The notes under the pieces are model-generated. The model saw nothing but the letters and a program-made list of their open reading frames with translations, was not told the DNA's origin and made no database searches. A program made the translations under genes and the position numbers. A DNA stretch of 64,000 nt from Myroides phaeus (lineage in GTDB: Bacteria > Bacteroidota > Bacteroidia > Flavobacteriales > Flavobacteriaceae): the NCBI RefSeq assembly GCF_900099675.1, contig NZ_FNDQ01000004.1:62001-126000 (forward strand). The letters are read 5' to 3'. Every line of letters begins with the position of its first letter. The first letter of the stretch is position 1. Below, one piece after another: positions 17,965 through 27,501 of the stretch.

Positions 17965-18000
17965 AATAAAAAAACCTTTCATCGGGTGATGAAAGGTTTT
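17965..18000 (-). terminator. Terminator ending the polysaccharide operon after the PglD-like gene
   Basis: AAACCTTTCATC/GATGAAAGGTTT with a four-base loop, followed on the minus strand by seven T. It starts five bases after the PglD-like stop. Confidence 0.9.
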
Positions 18001-18005
18001 GTGTA

Positions 18006-18605
18006 TTATTGATTTGTATATTTTATTATTTTACCAGGATTACCTACGACAACAGCGTAGTCAGGCACATCTCTAATGATTACAGTTCCTGCTCCAATAG
18101 TACACCATTTTCCTATTTTTACTCCTTGTATAACTGAAGCACCAATACCGATATGAGTCCCCTCACCTACTTCAACATTACCTGCCAAAGCAACATTAGG
18201 AGAAATATGCACAAAGTCTGCAATAATACAATCGTGATCTACAGAAGCGTTTGTATTAATAATACAATGCTCTCCTATAACTACCTCACTGTTAATTGTA
18301 CTTCCCATCATCACTACCGTACCCATACCAATTTTAGCGCGTTTACTAATATTAGCTTTAGGAGATAATAGTGCTATATATTCTAAATGATTATCTCTGT
18401 TTGCAATCAACTTGCGCACTTTATTATTTCCTATACTTATACAGGCTTTCCCCTCTATATTTTCTGCTGTTTCAGCAACAATTGGATAATTTAAAAGAAA
18501 CTTTAATTCAGGATTGCCATCAATAAATCCATCGATCACTATATCTAACTCTTCAGCAATTTCAGCAATTACCTTTCCATGTCCGCTTGCTCCGTATAAA
18601 TACAT
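18006..18605 (-). CDS. NeuD/PglD-type sugar O/N-acetyltransferase
   Basis: 199 residues. N-terminal Rossmann-like segment (MYLYGASGHGKVIAEIAEE) typical of the PglD/NeuD/VioB group, then a left-handed beta-helix of hexapeptide repeats (about 85-185: IGMGTVVMMGSTINSEVVIGEHC...). VDHDC (about 124-128) holds the candidate catalytic histidine. It should acetylate the 4-amino group of the sugar made by the PglE-like enzyme, using acetyl-CoA. It follows the sugar transferase gene by eight bases and ends the operon at a strong terminator. Confidence 0.88.
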   Translation of the reverse strand: MYLYGASGHGKVIAEIAEELDIVIDGFIDGNPELKFLLNYPIVAETAENIEGKACISIGNNKVRKLIANRDNHLEYIALLSPKANISKRAKIGMGTVVMMGSTINSEVVIGEHCIINTNASVDHDCIIADFVHISPNVALAGNVEVGEGTHIGIGASVIQGVKIGKWCTIGAGTVIIRDVPDYAVVVGNPGKIIKYTNQ

Positions 18606-18613
18606 AATATAAA

Positions 18614-19219
18614 TTAATTATTTCCATTAAATGCTTCAGCAGTAGCTTGTCCTTCTTGTGAAATCCCCTCTCTTACAAAAACCTTCTTAATTGTTAAAAA
18701 GAAAATCTTTACATCTAAAGCAAAACTAATATGATCCACATAGTAAACATCTAACTCAAACTTACGTTTCCACGAAATGGCATTACGTCCATTTACTTGC
18801 GCCCAACCAGTAATACCCGGTTTTACTTCGTGACGTCTTGCTTGTTCAGCATTATACAAAGGTAAATATTGAGGCAATAAAGGACGAGGCCCTATTAAAC
18901 TCATATCTCCTTTTAATATATTTATTAATTGTGGCATTTCATCCAAAGAAGTTTTACGAACAAAAGAACCAATGGATGTTAAACGATCAGCATCTGATAG
19001 CAAATTACCATCTACATCCTTTTTATCATTCATCGTTTTAAATTTCACAATTTTAAATATCTTACCTCCCTTACCAGGTCGTGCTTGAAAGAAAAAAGGT
19101 TTACCATCATTAGCAATTACCAAACCAATCATTACAATAATAAATATTGGACTAAATATTAACAGACCAAAGAAAGCTGCTAAGAAATCAAATATTCTCT
19201 TAAAAAAATGTTTATACAT
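18614..19219 (-). CDS. PglC/WbaP-family initiating sugar-phosphate transferase
   Basis: 201 residues, the size of the small, monotopic PglC form. N-terminal membrane segment (about 11-33), then the family motifs: [21 protein letters not shown] and [28 protein letters not shown]. It transfers a phospho-sugar from a UDP-sugar to undecaprenyl phosphate and so begins repeat-unit assembly on the inner membrane. The neighbours suggest a diacetamido-bacillosamine-type or related first sugar. Four bases separate it from the glycosyltransferase gene upstream. Confidence 0.92.
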   Translation of the reverse strand: MYKHFFKRIFDFLAAFFGLLIFSPIFIIVMIGLVIANDGKPFFFQARPGKGGKIFKIVKFKTMNDKKDVDGNLLSDADRLTSIGSFVRKTSLDEMPQLINILKGDMSLIGPRPLLPQYLPLYNAEQARRHEVKPGITGWAQVNGRNAISWKRKFELDVYYVDHISFALDVKIFFLTIKKVFVREGISQEGQATAEAFNGNN

Positions 19220-19223
19220 ATTA

Positions 19224-20402
19224 CTAATTCTTTGAACCCTCGTATTCCTTTATTAATCTATTATATTCTTCTAATAAGGCATTCCAAACTACCTGCTGTT
19301 CGTAACGCTCTGTAATCATTCGTCGACTATTTTCTTTTAACTGCTTATAGTACTCTTTATCATTTACAAATTTAAGCATCTCAAACTCTATAGCTTCCGT
19401 ATTTTTTACTGGAATAATACTACCATTTTTATCCTGCACTATAATTTCATTACAGCCATTTATATTAGATACAATACTTGGTAATCCCATCGCACCTGCT
19501 TGCATTACTACATTCGGAAACCCTTCTCTATAACTTGGAAAAACTAACGCATCCGAAATTGCAAAATATGGCCGTACATCCTTTTGAAAACCAACAGAAA
19601 TAATATATTTATTAATTTCTATTTCCTCTAAAGTACTATTACGCAAAGGATCTAATTCACTTTCTAATGGACCCACTAATAGTAATTTTACATTTGAGCT
19701 CTTTTTACAAATATTTTTAAAAGCATGAACTAATTCATTTATACCTTTATCTCCTACTAAACGCCCTACAAATACAAATACAAAATCTTCTTGTTTTATA
19801 TCTAGGGATTCTTTTAATTTTACTAACTCTTCTTTATTAAGTACATCTCTATTAAAAAATGAAGTATTAATACCGTTAGAACTACCATCAGCAATTACAT
19901 CAAGCTTAGAAACAGAAGTAAATTTTTCTGACACTATAAAATTATACAATCCTTTTGAATTAGGATATACTTTAGTAGCCGAAGAATAAGTCAGTTTTTC
20001 TACAAAATTTAGAATACTACGTTTAATTCCTGTTGCTTCCATTAAAGGCAATCCTGCAACTGTGTGTAAACGAATTGGAACCCTCGCTAATTTAGCCCCT
20101 AACATCCCGACAATACCTGCCTTCGGTGTATGAGAATGCACTATTAAAGGCTTTTCTACTTTACATAGTTTATAAAAATTCCATAAGGATTTTAAATCTT
20201 TAATAGGAGAAATTGTACGAGTCATTTCAAGTGGCACAACTCGTATTCTTTCTTCATTATGTACATCATTTAACTCTTTTCCTTCAGATGAAACTCCTAC
20301 TACATTAAACCCCTTTTCAGACATAAACTTATGTTGCCCTTTCAATAGAGTTTTTAAAGATATTGGAACTGTTGTAATCCTAATGATTTTACTCTTATGC
20401 AT
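19224..20402 (-). CDS. Glycosyltransferase family 4 (PglA-like)
   Basis: 392 residues of GT-B fold. N-terminal acceptor domain with [32 protein letters not shown]-terminal donor domain with [19 protein letters not shown] and the E-x7-E element ([21 protein letters not shown]). It probably adds the second sugar to the lipid-linked first residue; the HTPKAG pattern is shared with PglA-type enzymes acting after PglC. Donor sugar cannot be told. Overlaps the upstream gene by one base (start/stop contact). Confidence 0.88.
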   Translation of the reverse strand: MHKSKIIRITTVPISLKTLLKGQHKFMSEKGFNVVGVSSEGKELNDVHNEERIRVVPLEMTRTISPIKDLKSLWNFYKLCKVEKPLIVHSHTPKAGIVGMLGAKLARVPIRLHTVAGLPLMEATGIKRSILNFVEKLTYSSATKVYPNSKGLYNFIVSEKFTSVSKLDVIADGSSNGINTSFFNRDVLNKEELVKLKESLDIKQEDFVFVFVGRLVGDKGINELVHAFKNICKKSSNVKLLLVGPLESELDPLRNSTLEEIEINKYIISVGFQKDVRPYFAISDALVFPSYREGFPNVVMQAGAMGLPSIVSNINGCNEIIVQDKNGSIIPVKNTEAIEFEMLKFVNDKEYYKQLKENSRRMITERYEQQVVWNALLEEYNRLIKEYEGSKN

Positions 20403-21769
20403 TATGATATTAGATGCTTTATATTATTTTTTACAATTCTAAACTTTCCACTCTTTTCTACAGGAATTTCTTTTACATAAGATATATTCAAATTCATACT
20501 ATTTCCAATTCTATCACGCCAATTTCGTACAAATCGACTTTCAATTTCCTTAGAGTAAATTTTAGTATCTATTTCCAATAAAATATCAATACTATCTAGT
20601 TTATTCTGAATTACTTGAAACCTTATAATCCCTTTTGTATCTTTCAAAGTATTTGAAACGTTCCCTAAATTTATTTTTCCATTCTCAGGAGAAAAAACAA
20701 AATCATCAATCCTACCTAAGATTTCTTTTACCAATGGATTATTATTTCCACAAGAACACTTCTTTAACTTATCCTCCAAAGTAATAGAATCACCAATGTC
20801 ATAGCGTATCAAAGGAGTAGCTTCTGTTGTAAAAGAAGTTATCACTAACCTACCTGTATGTGAAGGTTCATTATTATCATCTAAAACCTCAAAAACACCA
20901 CTTTGTAATTCTAAATGTAAATTCCCTTCACTACATTCAAATATAAATGGAGCCCCCTCAGATGAAGCATATTGATTATAAATTTTACATTTAAAAAAAC
21001 TTTCTATACATTCTCTCATCTCGTCTGTAATCGTCTCTGCTGTAGGAAAAATAGCTTTAGTAACCCCTACCGGATAACTGTACCTATGCTTTAAACCATA
21101 TTTAGCTATTTCTAAGATAGTAGAAGGAAAACCAACAAAATACTCAGGTTGAAATTTTATTAAATCCTCTACGTAATACCTTAAATACTCCTCCTTAATA
21201 TGAAAAGTTGAATAATAACGTACTTTATATAAATAATCTGTTTTCCAAAACCTATTTTTACTTAAATCTCTTACGTTTAATAAGTCTTTACCTGAAAACC
21301 ACGCTGTTCTTTTCCCTAATTTATAACCAAACCTATTTCTAAAATCATCTAACATAGCGAAACGCTCTTGCATATTATTTCGACTATAAATTACCTCAAG
21401 TGACTTGCCAGTTGTACCACCTGTTTTAGAGACGATACCCTTACTTACATCAATCGTATAAAATTCTTTAATATTATTACGTAAAACTTCTTTGCTAATT
21501 ATAGGCAATCTAGAAATATCTTTTAAATCAACAATATTGTACTTCGAATAATAATTAGAATTGGCTATTGCCTCTTTCAAAAAAGTACTAAACCTAATAG
21601 CTTGATAATTCCTTAAAACTTCGACTGATAAATCTCTATTATTCTCAAATTTTTTAAAATAATTTCTATACTCTCCACCATAACGTTGTCTATAAGCCAA
21701 AAAATTAAATATTGAAATTAAACAATTTTGAAAAAAATCAGGTAATAACTTATAAAATTTTTCTTTCAT
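20402..21769 (-). CDS. CapK / PaaK-like adenylate-forming enzyme
   Basis: 455 residues of the phenylacetate-CoA-ligase-like group often called CapK in capsule clusters. The ATP loop reads SKTGGTTGKSLEVIY (about 116-130); later come YASSEGAPF, a typical TGRLVITSF strand, and a CSCGN segment before LGRIDDF. The group activates carboxylates as acyl-adenylates. Its substrate in capsule clusters is generally unknown; an acyl or amino-acid decoration of a sugar is an inference. Overlaps the polymerase gene by 20 bases, indicating tight co-expression. Confidence 0.8.
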   Translation of the reverse strand: MKEKFYKLLPDFFQNCLISIFNFLAYRQRYGGEYRNYFKKFENNRDLSVEVLRNYQAIRFSTFLKEAIANSNYYSKYNIVDLKDISRLPIISKEVLRNNIKEFYTIDVSKGIVSKTGGTTGKSLEVIYSRNNMQERFAMLDDFRNRFGYKLGKRTAWFSGKDLLNVRDLSKNRFWKTDYLYKVRYYSTFHIKEEYLRYYVEDLIKFQPEYFVGFPSTILEIAKYGLKHRYSYPVGVTKAIFPTAETITDEMRECIESFFKCKIYNQYASSEGAPFIFECSEGNLHLELQSGVFEVLDDNNEPSHTGRLVITSFTTEATPLIRYDIGDSITLEDKLKKCSCGNNNPLVKEILGRIDDFVFSPENGKINLGNVSNTLKDTKGIIRFQVIQNKLDSIDILLEIDTKIYSKEIESRFVRNWRDRIGNSMNLNISYVKEIPVEKSGKFRIVKNNIKHLIS

Positions 21770-22922
21770 TTGATAAATGATTTGAGATTATTAGAATAGA
21801 AAGGACCCAAATCCAAAACTGAATCTGAGAAAACGAATGCGTCCCCATAAGCAATAAAAAAAAATAAAATATTACACCAACATTTGTCCTAAAAGACACT
21901 AACAGAAAGAATAAAACCAATAAAAAAACTCCACCTAATAAATAACCTTGTTCAATAAATAAAGCAGAATAAGTAGATCCTTTATCATCATTTACATCCA
22001 TATTTGCGTATCCAATACCAAATATCATTTGCGAGTCTGTCAAATCACTTAAAACTTTCTCTGTATTACCAACTCTATATTGATAAGAACTACTTTCTTT
22101 ATAATTTAATGCTTTATTAAAAATATATTCAAAATCTACAATATTAGTACTCCATACAAAAAAACCAATAAATATAGAAGAAAACACAGCGATTACCTTA
22201 TGCCACAAATGTGATTTGGAATAATAAAAAAAGAAAACTCCAATAAAAAACAATAAATAAATCAATCCAGAAGCAGACATTGACAATAACACACTACATA
22301 AAATTACAACATCAAAAAAAACAATTCTACGTTTATAATACACATATATACTCATAAATGTTAGAATAAACAAAGAATAGGAAGCTGGTTCTGAATACAA
22401 ACCAGAAGCTCTAATCGAAGTATCAATACTAAACTGCCCCCCTGTATTTCTAGATTCATTACCTGTGATTGGTTTTATAAGATCAATATATATTCCTGCT
22501 ACCCTAAACATTAAAAACTGCAAATAAAAAAACAACGCATGTAAATAGATCGTATATTTAACACCTACAATCAAACCAGAAACGTTACGTATAAAGAAAG
22601 CAAAAAACAGTATTGAATACAATACAGCAATATATGTACCAAGAATACGAGGTACATGAATAGCTGTTGAATTATTTAAAATACTTATAACAAAAGATAT
22701 AGTAACATAACAGACAAAAAAAACAAAAAAAACACCCAATTCTTTAATATCTGTAAAGTCAATTTTTTGATTTCTACAACACCTAATCAAAATAAAAAGA
22801 CTTACAAAGTCAAAAATTCTTATTCCTCCTAAAGATGGAAAATAGAAACTTAATAAAGAACCTAAAAAAACAATCAGAATCTCATTTCTATTTTCTTTGA
22901 TTTCAGCAAAATTAAACATCAT
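21750..22922 (-). CDS. O-antigen/capsule polymerase-like membrane protein (Wzy)
   Basis: 390 residues, with roughly ten hydrophobic segments and a large polar loop in the middle-to-C-terminal part (about 255-300). The low conservation, topology, and position between glycosyltransferases and a flippase point to Wzy, which polymerises repeat units at the periplasmic face. Wzy proteins have no short universal motif, so the call rests on topology and context. Overlaps both neighbours (20 and 11 bases). Very AT-rich codons. Confidence 0.75.
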   Translation of the reverse strand: MMFNFAEIKENRNEILIVFLGSLLSFYFPSLGGIRIFDFVSLFILIRCCRNQKIDFTDIKELGVFFVFFVCYVTISFVISILNNSTAIHVPRILGTYIAVLYSILFFAFFIRNVSGLIVGVKYTIYLHALFFYLQFLMFRVAGIYIDLIKPITGNESRNTGGQFSIDTSIRASGLYSEPASYSLFILTFMSIYVYYKRRIVFFDVVILCSVLLSMSASGLIYLLFFIGVFFFYYSKSHLWHKVIAVFSSIFIGFFVWSTNIVDFEYIFNKALNYKESSSYQYRVGNTEKVLSDLTDSQMIFGIGYANMDVNDDKGSTYSALFIEQGYLLGGVFLLVLFFLLVSFRTNVGVIFYFFLLLMGTHSFSQIQFWIWVLSILIISNHLSNERKIL

Positions 22923-24045
22923 TTAAAACAGTCCTTAATTCATTATATATATTATCCAAAGAATAATGATCTGCTCTTTCCAAACTTTTACTTGACAGCT
23001 CTAAAAACAATTCTTTATTCGTACATAATTCTTTTATAGCTAATGATAGCCCTATACTATCATCAGTATTTATTAAAATTCCATACTTTCCAATATAAAA
23101 TTCCCCTCTAGGTATAATCATACTTCTATTTTCATTTAAAATTTCTAAAGGACCTGACATACAATTTGTTGCTATCACAGGTAATCCTGCAGCCATAGCT
23201 TCCACTAAAACATTTGGAAAGCCTTCAGAATTAGAAGTTAATACAAAAAAAGATGCTCTACTCATAAACTCACTAACATTTTTAACGACGCCTTTAAAAA
23301 AAACATTATTCAAATTATTAACTACAACATACTCTTCAAGCATCTGTCTTAACGTACCATCTCCTAAAAAAGTTACTTTTAAATTACTAATATTAACTAC
23401 TTTTAAAGCTTTCAATAAAAGTAATGGGTTTTTAATATTTGCTAGTTTTCCAACATAAATAATATCTATTACTTCTGGCACTTTAAAACTTTCGGTATTA
23501 ATTCCCAATAATTCAACAGGATTAAAGATAACTTTCATCGGTATTTTAACACCAAAATTTCTTTTTAAATCATAATTGATGTGCTCTGAATTAGAAAACA
23601 ATAAATCTGCTTTATTATATACTATTGGAAATAAAATTTTATATAACCTAAACCTAATAATATTAGACTTATAAGCAATAGAAGGATAACATCTTTCACT
23701 AATAACGACCTTAATATTAGAATTAAAAAACTTCATAAATCCATTAATTAGATTAGGTCGTGTTAAAAAAGACAAACTAATATCTATATCGTTTTTCTTT
23801 AAAAAAAAAGCATATTTAAAAATTATCTTTAAAAAATTAAAACTTTTTAAAAAAGAGCTTCCTTCGTTCTTTCCTAAGACAATAACTTTAACTCCTCCTG
23901 GGATATTAAAATGAATATTATCATTCATTAATACCAAATAAACATTATACTCTAAATACAATTTTTTAAGTAGTAAACTAATAACCTTCTCTGCTCCTCC
24001 TGATGACAAATTAATTGCAAAAACAGCAATATTTCTTTTACCCAT
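22912..24045 (-). CDS. Glycosyltransferase family 4
   Basis: 377 residues, GT-B fold. The glycine-rich N-terminal loop (NLSSGGAEKVISLLL) and donor-site pattern SNSEGFPNVLVEAMAAGLPVIATNCMSGPLEIL identify the GT4 family. The DIIYVGKLANIKNPLLLLKAL strand-helix opens the C-terminal domain. It probably adds one residue of the repeat unit; donor and acceptor are unknown. The codons are very AT-rich compared with the dehydrogenase and epimerase genes upstream, in keeping with a variable cluster core. Confidence 0.88.
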   Translation of the reverse strand: MGKRNIAVFAINLSSGGAEKVISLLLKKLYLEYNVYLVLMNDNIHFNIPGGVKVIVLGKNEGSSFLKSFNFLKIIFKYAFFLKKNDIDISLSFLTRPNLINGFMKFFNSNIKVVISERCYPSIAYKSNIIRFRLYKILFPIVYNKADLLFSNSEHINYDLKRNFGVKIPMKVIFNPVELLGINTESFKVPEVIDIIYVGKLANIKNPLLLLKALKVVNISNLKVTFLGDGTLRQMLEEYVVVNNLNNVFFKGVVKNVSEFMSRASFFVLTSNSEGFPNVLVEAMAAGLPVIATNCMSGPLEILNENRSMIIPRGEFYIGKYGILINTDDSIGLSLAIKELCTNKELFLELSSKSLERADHYSLDNIYNELRTVLNDV

Positions 24046-24086
24046 AACTACAATTTCTAACTAACCATTACAAACTACTAATTAAA

Positions 24087-25100
24087 TTACAACTTACCGA
24101 ATATCCAATCAAGTCCATTAAATTTAATGTTTCTATGATATATACCATCGGAAGTCCAATAACCATAATCAAATTCATCATCATCAACACCATAACAATA
24201 AGAGTTCTCAATAACATAAAGTTTTCCGTCTCTATTGTCTCTCACAATATCCAAAGCACAAGCTTGTAACTGTAATTTCTCCGCTACATCAAAAGCAAAT
24301 AAAATAACTTCTTTATTTAACAAAGGTGTATTATGCTCGATATTATTACTCCCAGAGGCTCTAAAATCATTCTCACGCGTATGACGAATCATTGCAACTG
24401 CCTTATCACCAGTTATCTCAATTCTAATATCATAACCATCATTAGGAATAAATTCTTGAAAATAGATATATCCTTTTTGATCTGGCAACAAATGAGCATT
24501 AAACTTTTTAGGAATTAAAAATAATCCGCAATACTTAGCTACATCATAAAAAGAAGCTTTGTTTCTTAAAAATAATTTAAACTTATCTTTTGCTAAACCA
24601 AAGTAATCAAATGCTTTAAAGCCTTTTCCAAAAGCTTTTTTTACTAAGCGTTTGGCTTCTGCTTCACTTTTTACCATTTTAACATTAGAACTTCCTGCCC
24701 CTCCTCTTAACTTAAAAATCTTAGGAAAGCTTGTCTTATTAATCCAATCAAAAGCACTTTCTTTATCATAAAACACAAATGCCTCTGCAGCTGGTATATT
24801 ATGAGCCTCAAATAAATACTTTTGTCCCAATTTATCATCAAAATGCCATGCTGTATTAAAATTAGGAAAGACTTTTTTACCCGATTGCTCTAAGGCAAAA
24901 AGCAATTGTTTAGCAAAATTTACATCTCTATAGTTTCCATGATTATGATGCCACATAAAAACATCACAATCAAATAATTGTTCTATAATGTCATTATCAT
25001 AAGCATTAACTTCTTTGAATTCTACATTATTCTCTTTACAATATTTTATCCATCTTTTTGAATATTCTGAAGACGTACTTTTATGTATAGCTATTTTCAA
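24087..25100 (-). CDS. ATP-grasp family ligase-like protein
   Basis: 337 residues. An N-terminal alpha/beta domain is followed by an ATP-grasp core: FPKIFKLRGGAGSSNVKMVKS (glycine-rich loop), IYFQEFIPNDGYDIRIEITGDKAVAMIRH (central strands), ACALDIVRDNRDGKLYVIENSY with the metal-binding Asp and Glu-x-Asn. The family joins a carboxylate to an amine through an acyl-phosphate. Next to CapA and CapK-like genes in a uronic-acid cluster, an amide modification of the polysaccharide, for example an amino acid on GalNAc-uronate, is a reasonable but untested idea. Confidence 0.78.
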   Translation of the reverse strand: MKIAIHKSTSSEYSKRWIKYCKENNVEFKEVNAYDNDIIEQLFDCDVFMWHHNHGNYRDVNFAKQLLFALEQSGKKVFPNFNTAWHFDDKLGQKYLFEAHNIPAAEAFVFYDKESAFDWINKTSFPKIFKLRGGAGSSNVKMVKSEAEAKRLVKKAFGKGFKAFDYFGLAKDKFKLFLRNKASFYDVAKYCGLFLIPKKFNAHLLPDQKGYIYFQEFIPNDGYDIRIEITGDKAVAMIRHTRENDFRASGSNNIEHNTPLLNKEVILFAFDVAEKLQLQACALDIVRDNRDGKLYVIENSYCYGVDDDEFDYGYWTSDGIYHRNIKFNGLDWIFGKL

Positions 25101-25127
25101 TTTATTTTTTTTTATATTAAATTTTAA

Positions 25128-26258
25128 CTATTTTTTACTTAAGTAATCAAACAACAAATCACGATGTGACTCACAACGTGCTAAATTCAAAAACACCTTT
25201 TTTTTCTTATCTGAAAAAAAACTTGGTAATAGTCCTCTACGATAAAGACCTCTCAAAATCCTATTACTATAAGGTTGCATATAAACTTCATATTCAATCT
25301 GTCTGCTATTTGACAATTTAGCAAATTCTTCAACTAATAAATCATCACAGTCTATGATTGTATTTAAAAAATTGATTTTTTCATTAAAAATTACCCTCTC
25401 AGTTTCCTCTAATAATTCAATACCAGGATTGTCTTTCATTCCTTGTTTATAGGGTATAATCTCAAAATCTATTTTCTTACCTAAACCAACTTTCAAAAAT
25501 ACTCCATAACCATAGTTCCACTCATTATCATTCAATCCTACCCAATCAAATGAAAAGTTTCCTAAACCATAAAAAATAGGAGCTCCATTATAATTTTCAA
25601 ACCCACTAAAACAATGTGAATGATGACAAATAATACTATCAACTCCACAATCAACAAAATAATGAAAAAGCCTTTTCATTCTTGGACTTGGCAATTGGTA
25701 TCCTTCATGACCTCCGTGATAAACTATTATAACTAAATCCGCTTCTTTTTTAGCTTCTTTTATAACATATGTATTATCTATAATATCTAAACCATAAGCC
25801 CCATATTCCTCATTTACTGTGGTTGAAAACTCATTTTCAGTAATATTTATAATACCTATTTTTCCAACTTCACTTTCAATATAAAAAATCTTTCTCGCCT
25901 CATTAATTCCAAAACCAGCGCCAACATAATCAAGTGCATTTTTTTTAATACAATTAATTGTGGAAGAAACACCTTCTTCTCCAAAATCCTTAATATGATT
26001 ATTCGCTAATGTTAATAAATTAAAACCCGCTTCCTTTAGAACTCGAATCGCTTTTTCATTTGTTGATAAAGCAGGTCCAACCTTATTTATTGCGATCTTA
26101 TTTTCTGGCTCAATTGGACATTCCAAATTTACAACTGAATAATCTACAGAATCCAAAACTTCTTTTAAATTACCGAAAATTTGACTAACATCTTCATTAT
26201 TAATCAAATCTCTCACACGATTATTCGGACAAAAATCACCACTAAAAAATATCTTCAT
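25128..26258 (-). CDS. CapA-family (poly-gamma-glutamate/capsule) metallophosphatase-like protein
   Basis: 376 residues. The start at 26258 (MKIFFSGDFCPNNR) is chosen over 26279 because the family begins with this strand and an AGGAAG ribosome site fits it. CapA motifs: GDFCPN, NLECPIEP, LANNHIKDFGEEG, VYHGGHEGYQLPSPRMKRLFHYFVDCGVDSIICHHSHCFSGFE, YGLGNFSFD. These residues form a calcineurin-like metal site. CapA/PgsA proteins are needed for poly-gamma-glutamate or for capsule modification. It lacks an evident signal peptide or TM segment, so it may be cytoplasmic. Sits between the flippase and ATP-grasp genes. Confidence 0.88.
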   Translation of the reverse strand: MKIFFSGDFCPNNRVRDLINNEDVSQIFGNLKEVLDSVDYSVVNLECPIEPENKIAINKVGPALSTNEKAIRVLKEAGFNLLTLANNHIKDFGEEGVSSTINCIKKNALDYVGAGFGINEARKIFYIESEVGKIGIINITENEFSTTVNEEYGAYGLDIIDNTYVIKEAKKEADLVIIVYHGGHEGYQLPSPRMKRLFHYFVDCGVDSIICHHSHCFSGFENYNGAPIFYGLGNFSFDWVGLNDNEWNYGYGVFLKVGLGKKIDFEIIPYKQGMKDNPGIELLEETERVIFNEKINFLNTIIDCDDLLVEEFAKLSNSRQIEYEVYMQPYSNRILRGLYRRGLLPSFFSDKKKKVFLNLARCESHRDLLFDYLSKK

Positions 26259-26259
26259 A

Positions 26260-27501
26260 TTAAATCTTCCTTTTTGCATAATACATAGTTAATAATCCTC
26301 TCAATGCCCATATTGAAGTTATAGCTATAGCAGCTCCTATAAAAGAATACTTCTTAACCAAGATCCAAGAAAGTCCTAAACCAAGAATAGAACAAACTAA
26401 CACAATATTCCTTAAAACATGTTCCCTGCCTTTTAAAACCAAATAATTTGTACCATAAGCATTCATCATAAAAATAAATATCGGTGAAATCGACATAATT
26501 CTAATTACTATAACTGCATCTACAAAATCATTATTATAGAAAACACTTACAATCAAAGGTGCTAAAAAATAAAGTCCAACTGAAATAATTAAACTTAATA
26601 TTAGACTTATTCTTTCAAAAATAGAATGCTTTTCAAGTTTTCTTGCTAAATATGGATAAAATGCTCTTGATAAAACATTTGTAAACTGTTGGCTTAATCC
26701 GATAAACTTATTCCCTGCATCAAAGATACCTGTCGAAACTCTTCCCCAATAATTTCCTAAAAAAATTGTAGACATATTTGTATATAAATTCGGAAGTATT
26801 AAAGAAATAAACATATCAGTACTCCCTTTTAAAGATATAATAATTTCTTTTACTGAAACACGAACTAAAGAATATCCTAACCTTTTTATAAAAAAAAATG
26901 CTAAAATACCAACAATAAGAAAGCCAGCACCATTAATTAACGGAATATAAACATAATCATTCCCTGATTTCACTACTATAAAAATTAGCAATGTAAAAAT
27001 TAATTTAATTATTGTTGATAATATAGCACTATATTTCATTTTCTCTAAACCTTGAAAAAGCCATTCTGGATACAAAATATATCCTGGAATAATTGAAAAA
27101 GTAAATAATAGTATCTTTCTATTACGTTCAAACTCAGGTATCATAAAAATTAATAATACTAAAATTATAAAACCTAAAACCATTAAAATCAACTTTGAAA
27201 AAAAAATAGTTGAATATACTTTAGATACTTCTTCTTTATTTTCACGAATTCTAGAAATATCTCTAACACCAGTATAATTATATCCATAATCAACTAATGT
27301 CTGAAAAAAGACAATTACTGCAGAAGCAAATGCAATCTCTCCGAAATATGCTACACCAATTACTTTTGCTATATAAGGTAAAGTTAATAAGGGTAAAATA
27401 TACCCAACAACTTGTAATAAAGACAAAGAAAGAAAGTTTTCCAATAAAACTTTCACATCCTTATTCTTTAACTGTTGTTTTATTTTTTTTAAAATACTCA
27501 C
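26260..27501 (-). CDS. Wzx-type repeat-unit flippase (MOP superfamily)
   Basis: 413 residues with about 12 hydrophobic segments. The opening (LLENFLSLSLLQVVGYILPLLTLPYIAKVIGVAYFGEIAFA) is typical of polysaccharide transporters of the RfbX/Wzx group. It should flip undecaprenyl-linked repeat units to the periplasm, where Wzy polymerises them. One-base overlap with the dehydrogenase gene upstream. Confidence 0.92.
   Translation of the reverse strand: MSILKKIKQQLKNKDVKVLLENFLSLSLLQVVGYILPLLTLPYIAKVIGVAYFGEIAFASAVIVFFQTLVDYGYNYTGVRDISRIRENKEEVSKVYSTIFFSKLILMVLGFIILVLLIFMIPEFERNRKILLFTFSIIPGYILYPEWLFQGLEKMKYSAILSTIIKLIFTLLIFIVVKSGNDYVYIPLINGAGFLIVGILAFFFIKRLGYSLVRVSVKEIIISLKGSTDMFISLILPNLYTNMSTIFLGNYWGRVSTGIFDAGNKFIGLSQQFTNVLSRAFYPYLARKLEKHSIFERISLILSLIISVGLYFLAPLIVSVFYNNDFVDAVIVIRIMSISPIFIFMMNAYGTNYLVLKGREHVLRNIVLVCSILGLGLSWILVKKYSFIGAAIAITSIWALRGLLTMYYAKRKI

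Noticed and set aside
26259-26279. Upstream start for the CapA-family gene at 26279
   Set aside because: It adds MQKGRFN, unlike the family start, and overlaps the flippase gene; the ATG at 26258 has a suitable ribosome site.
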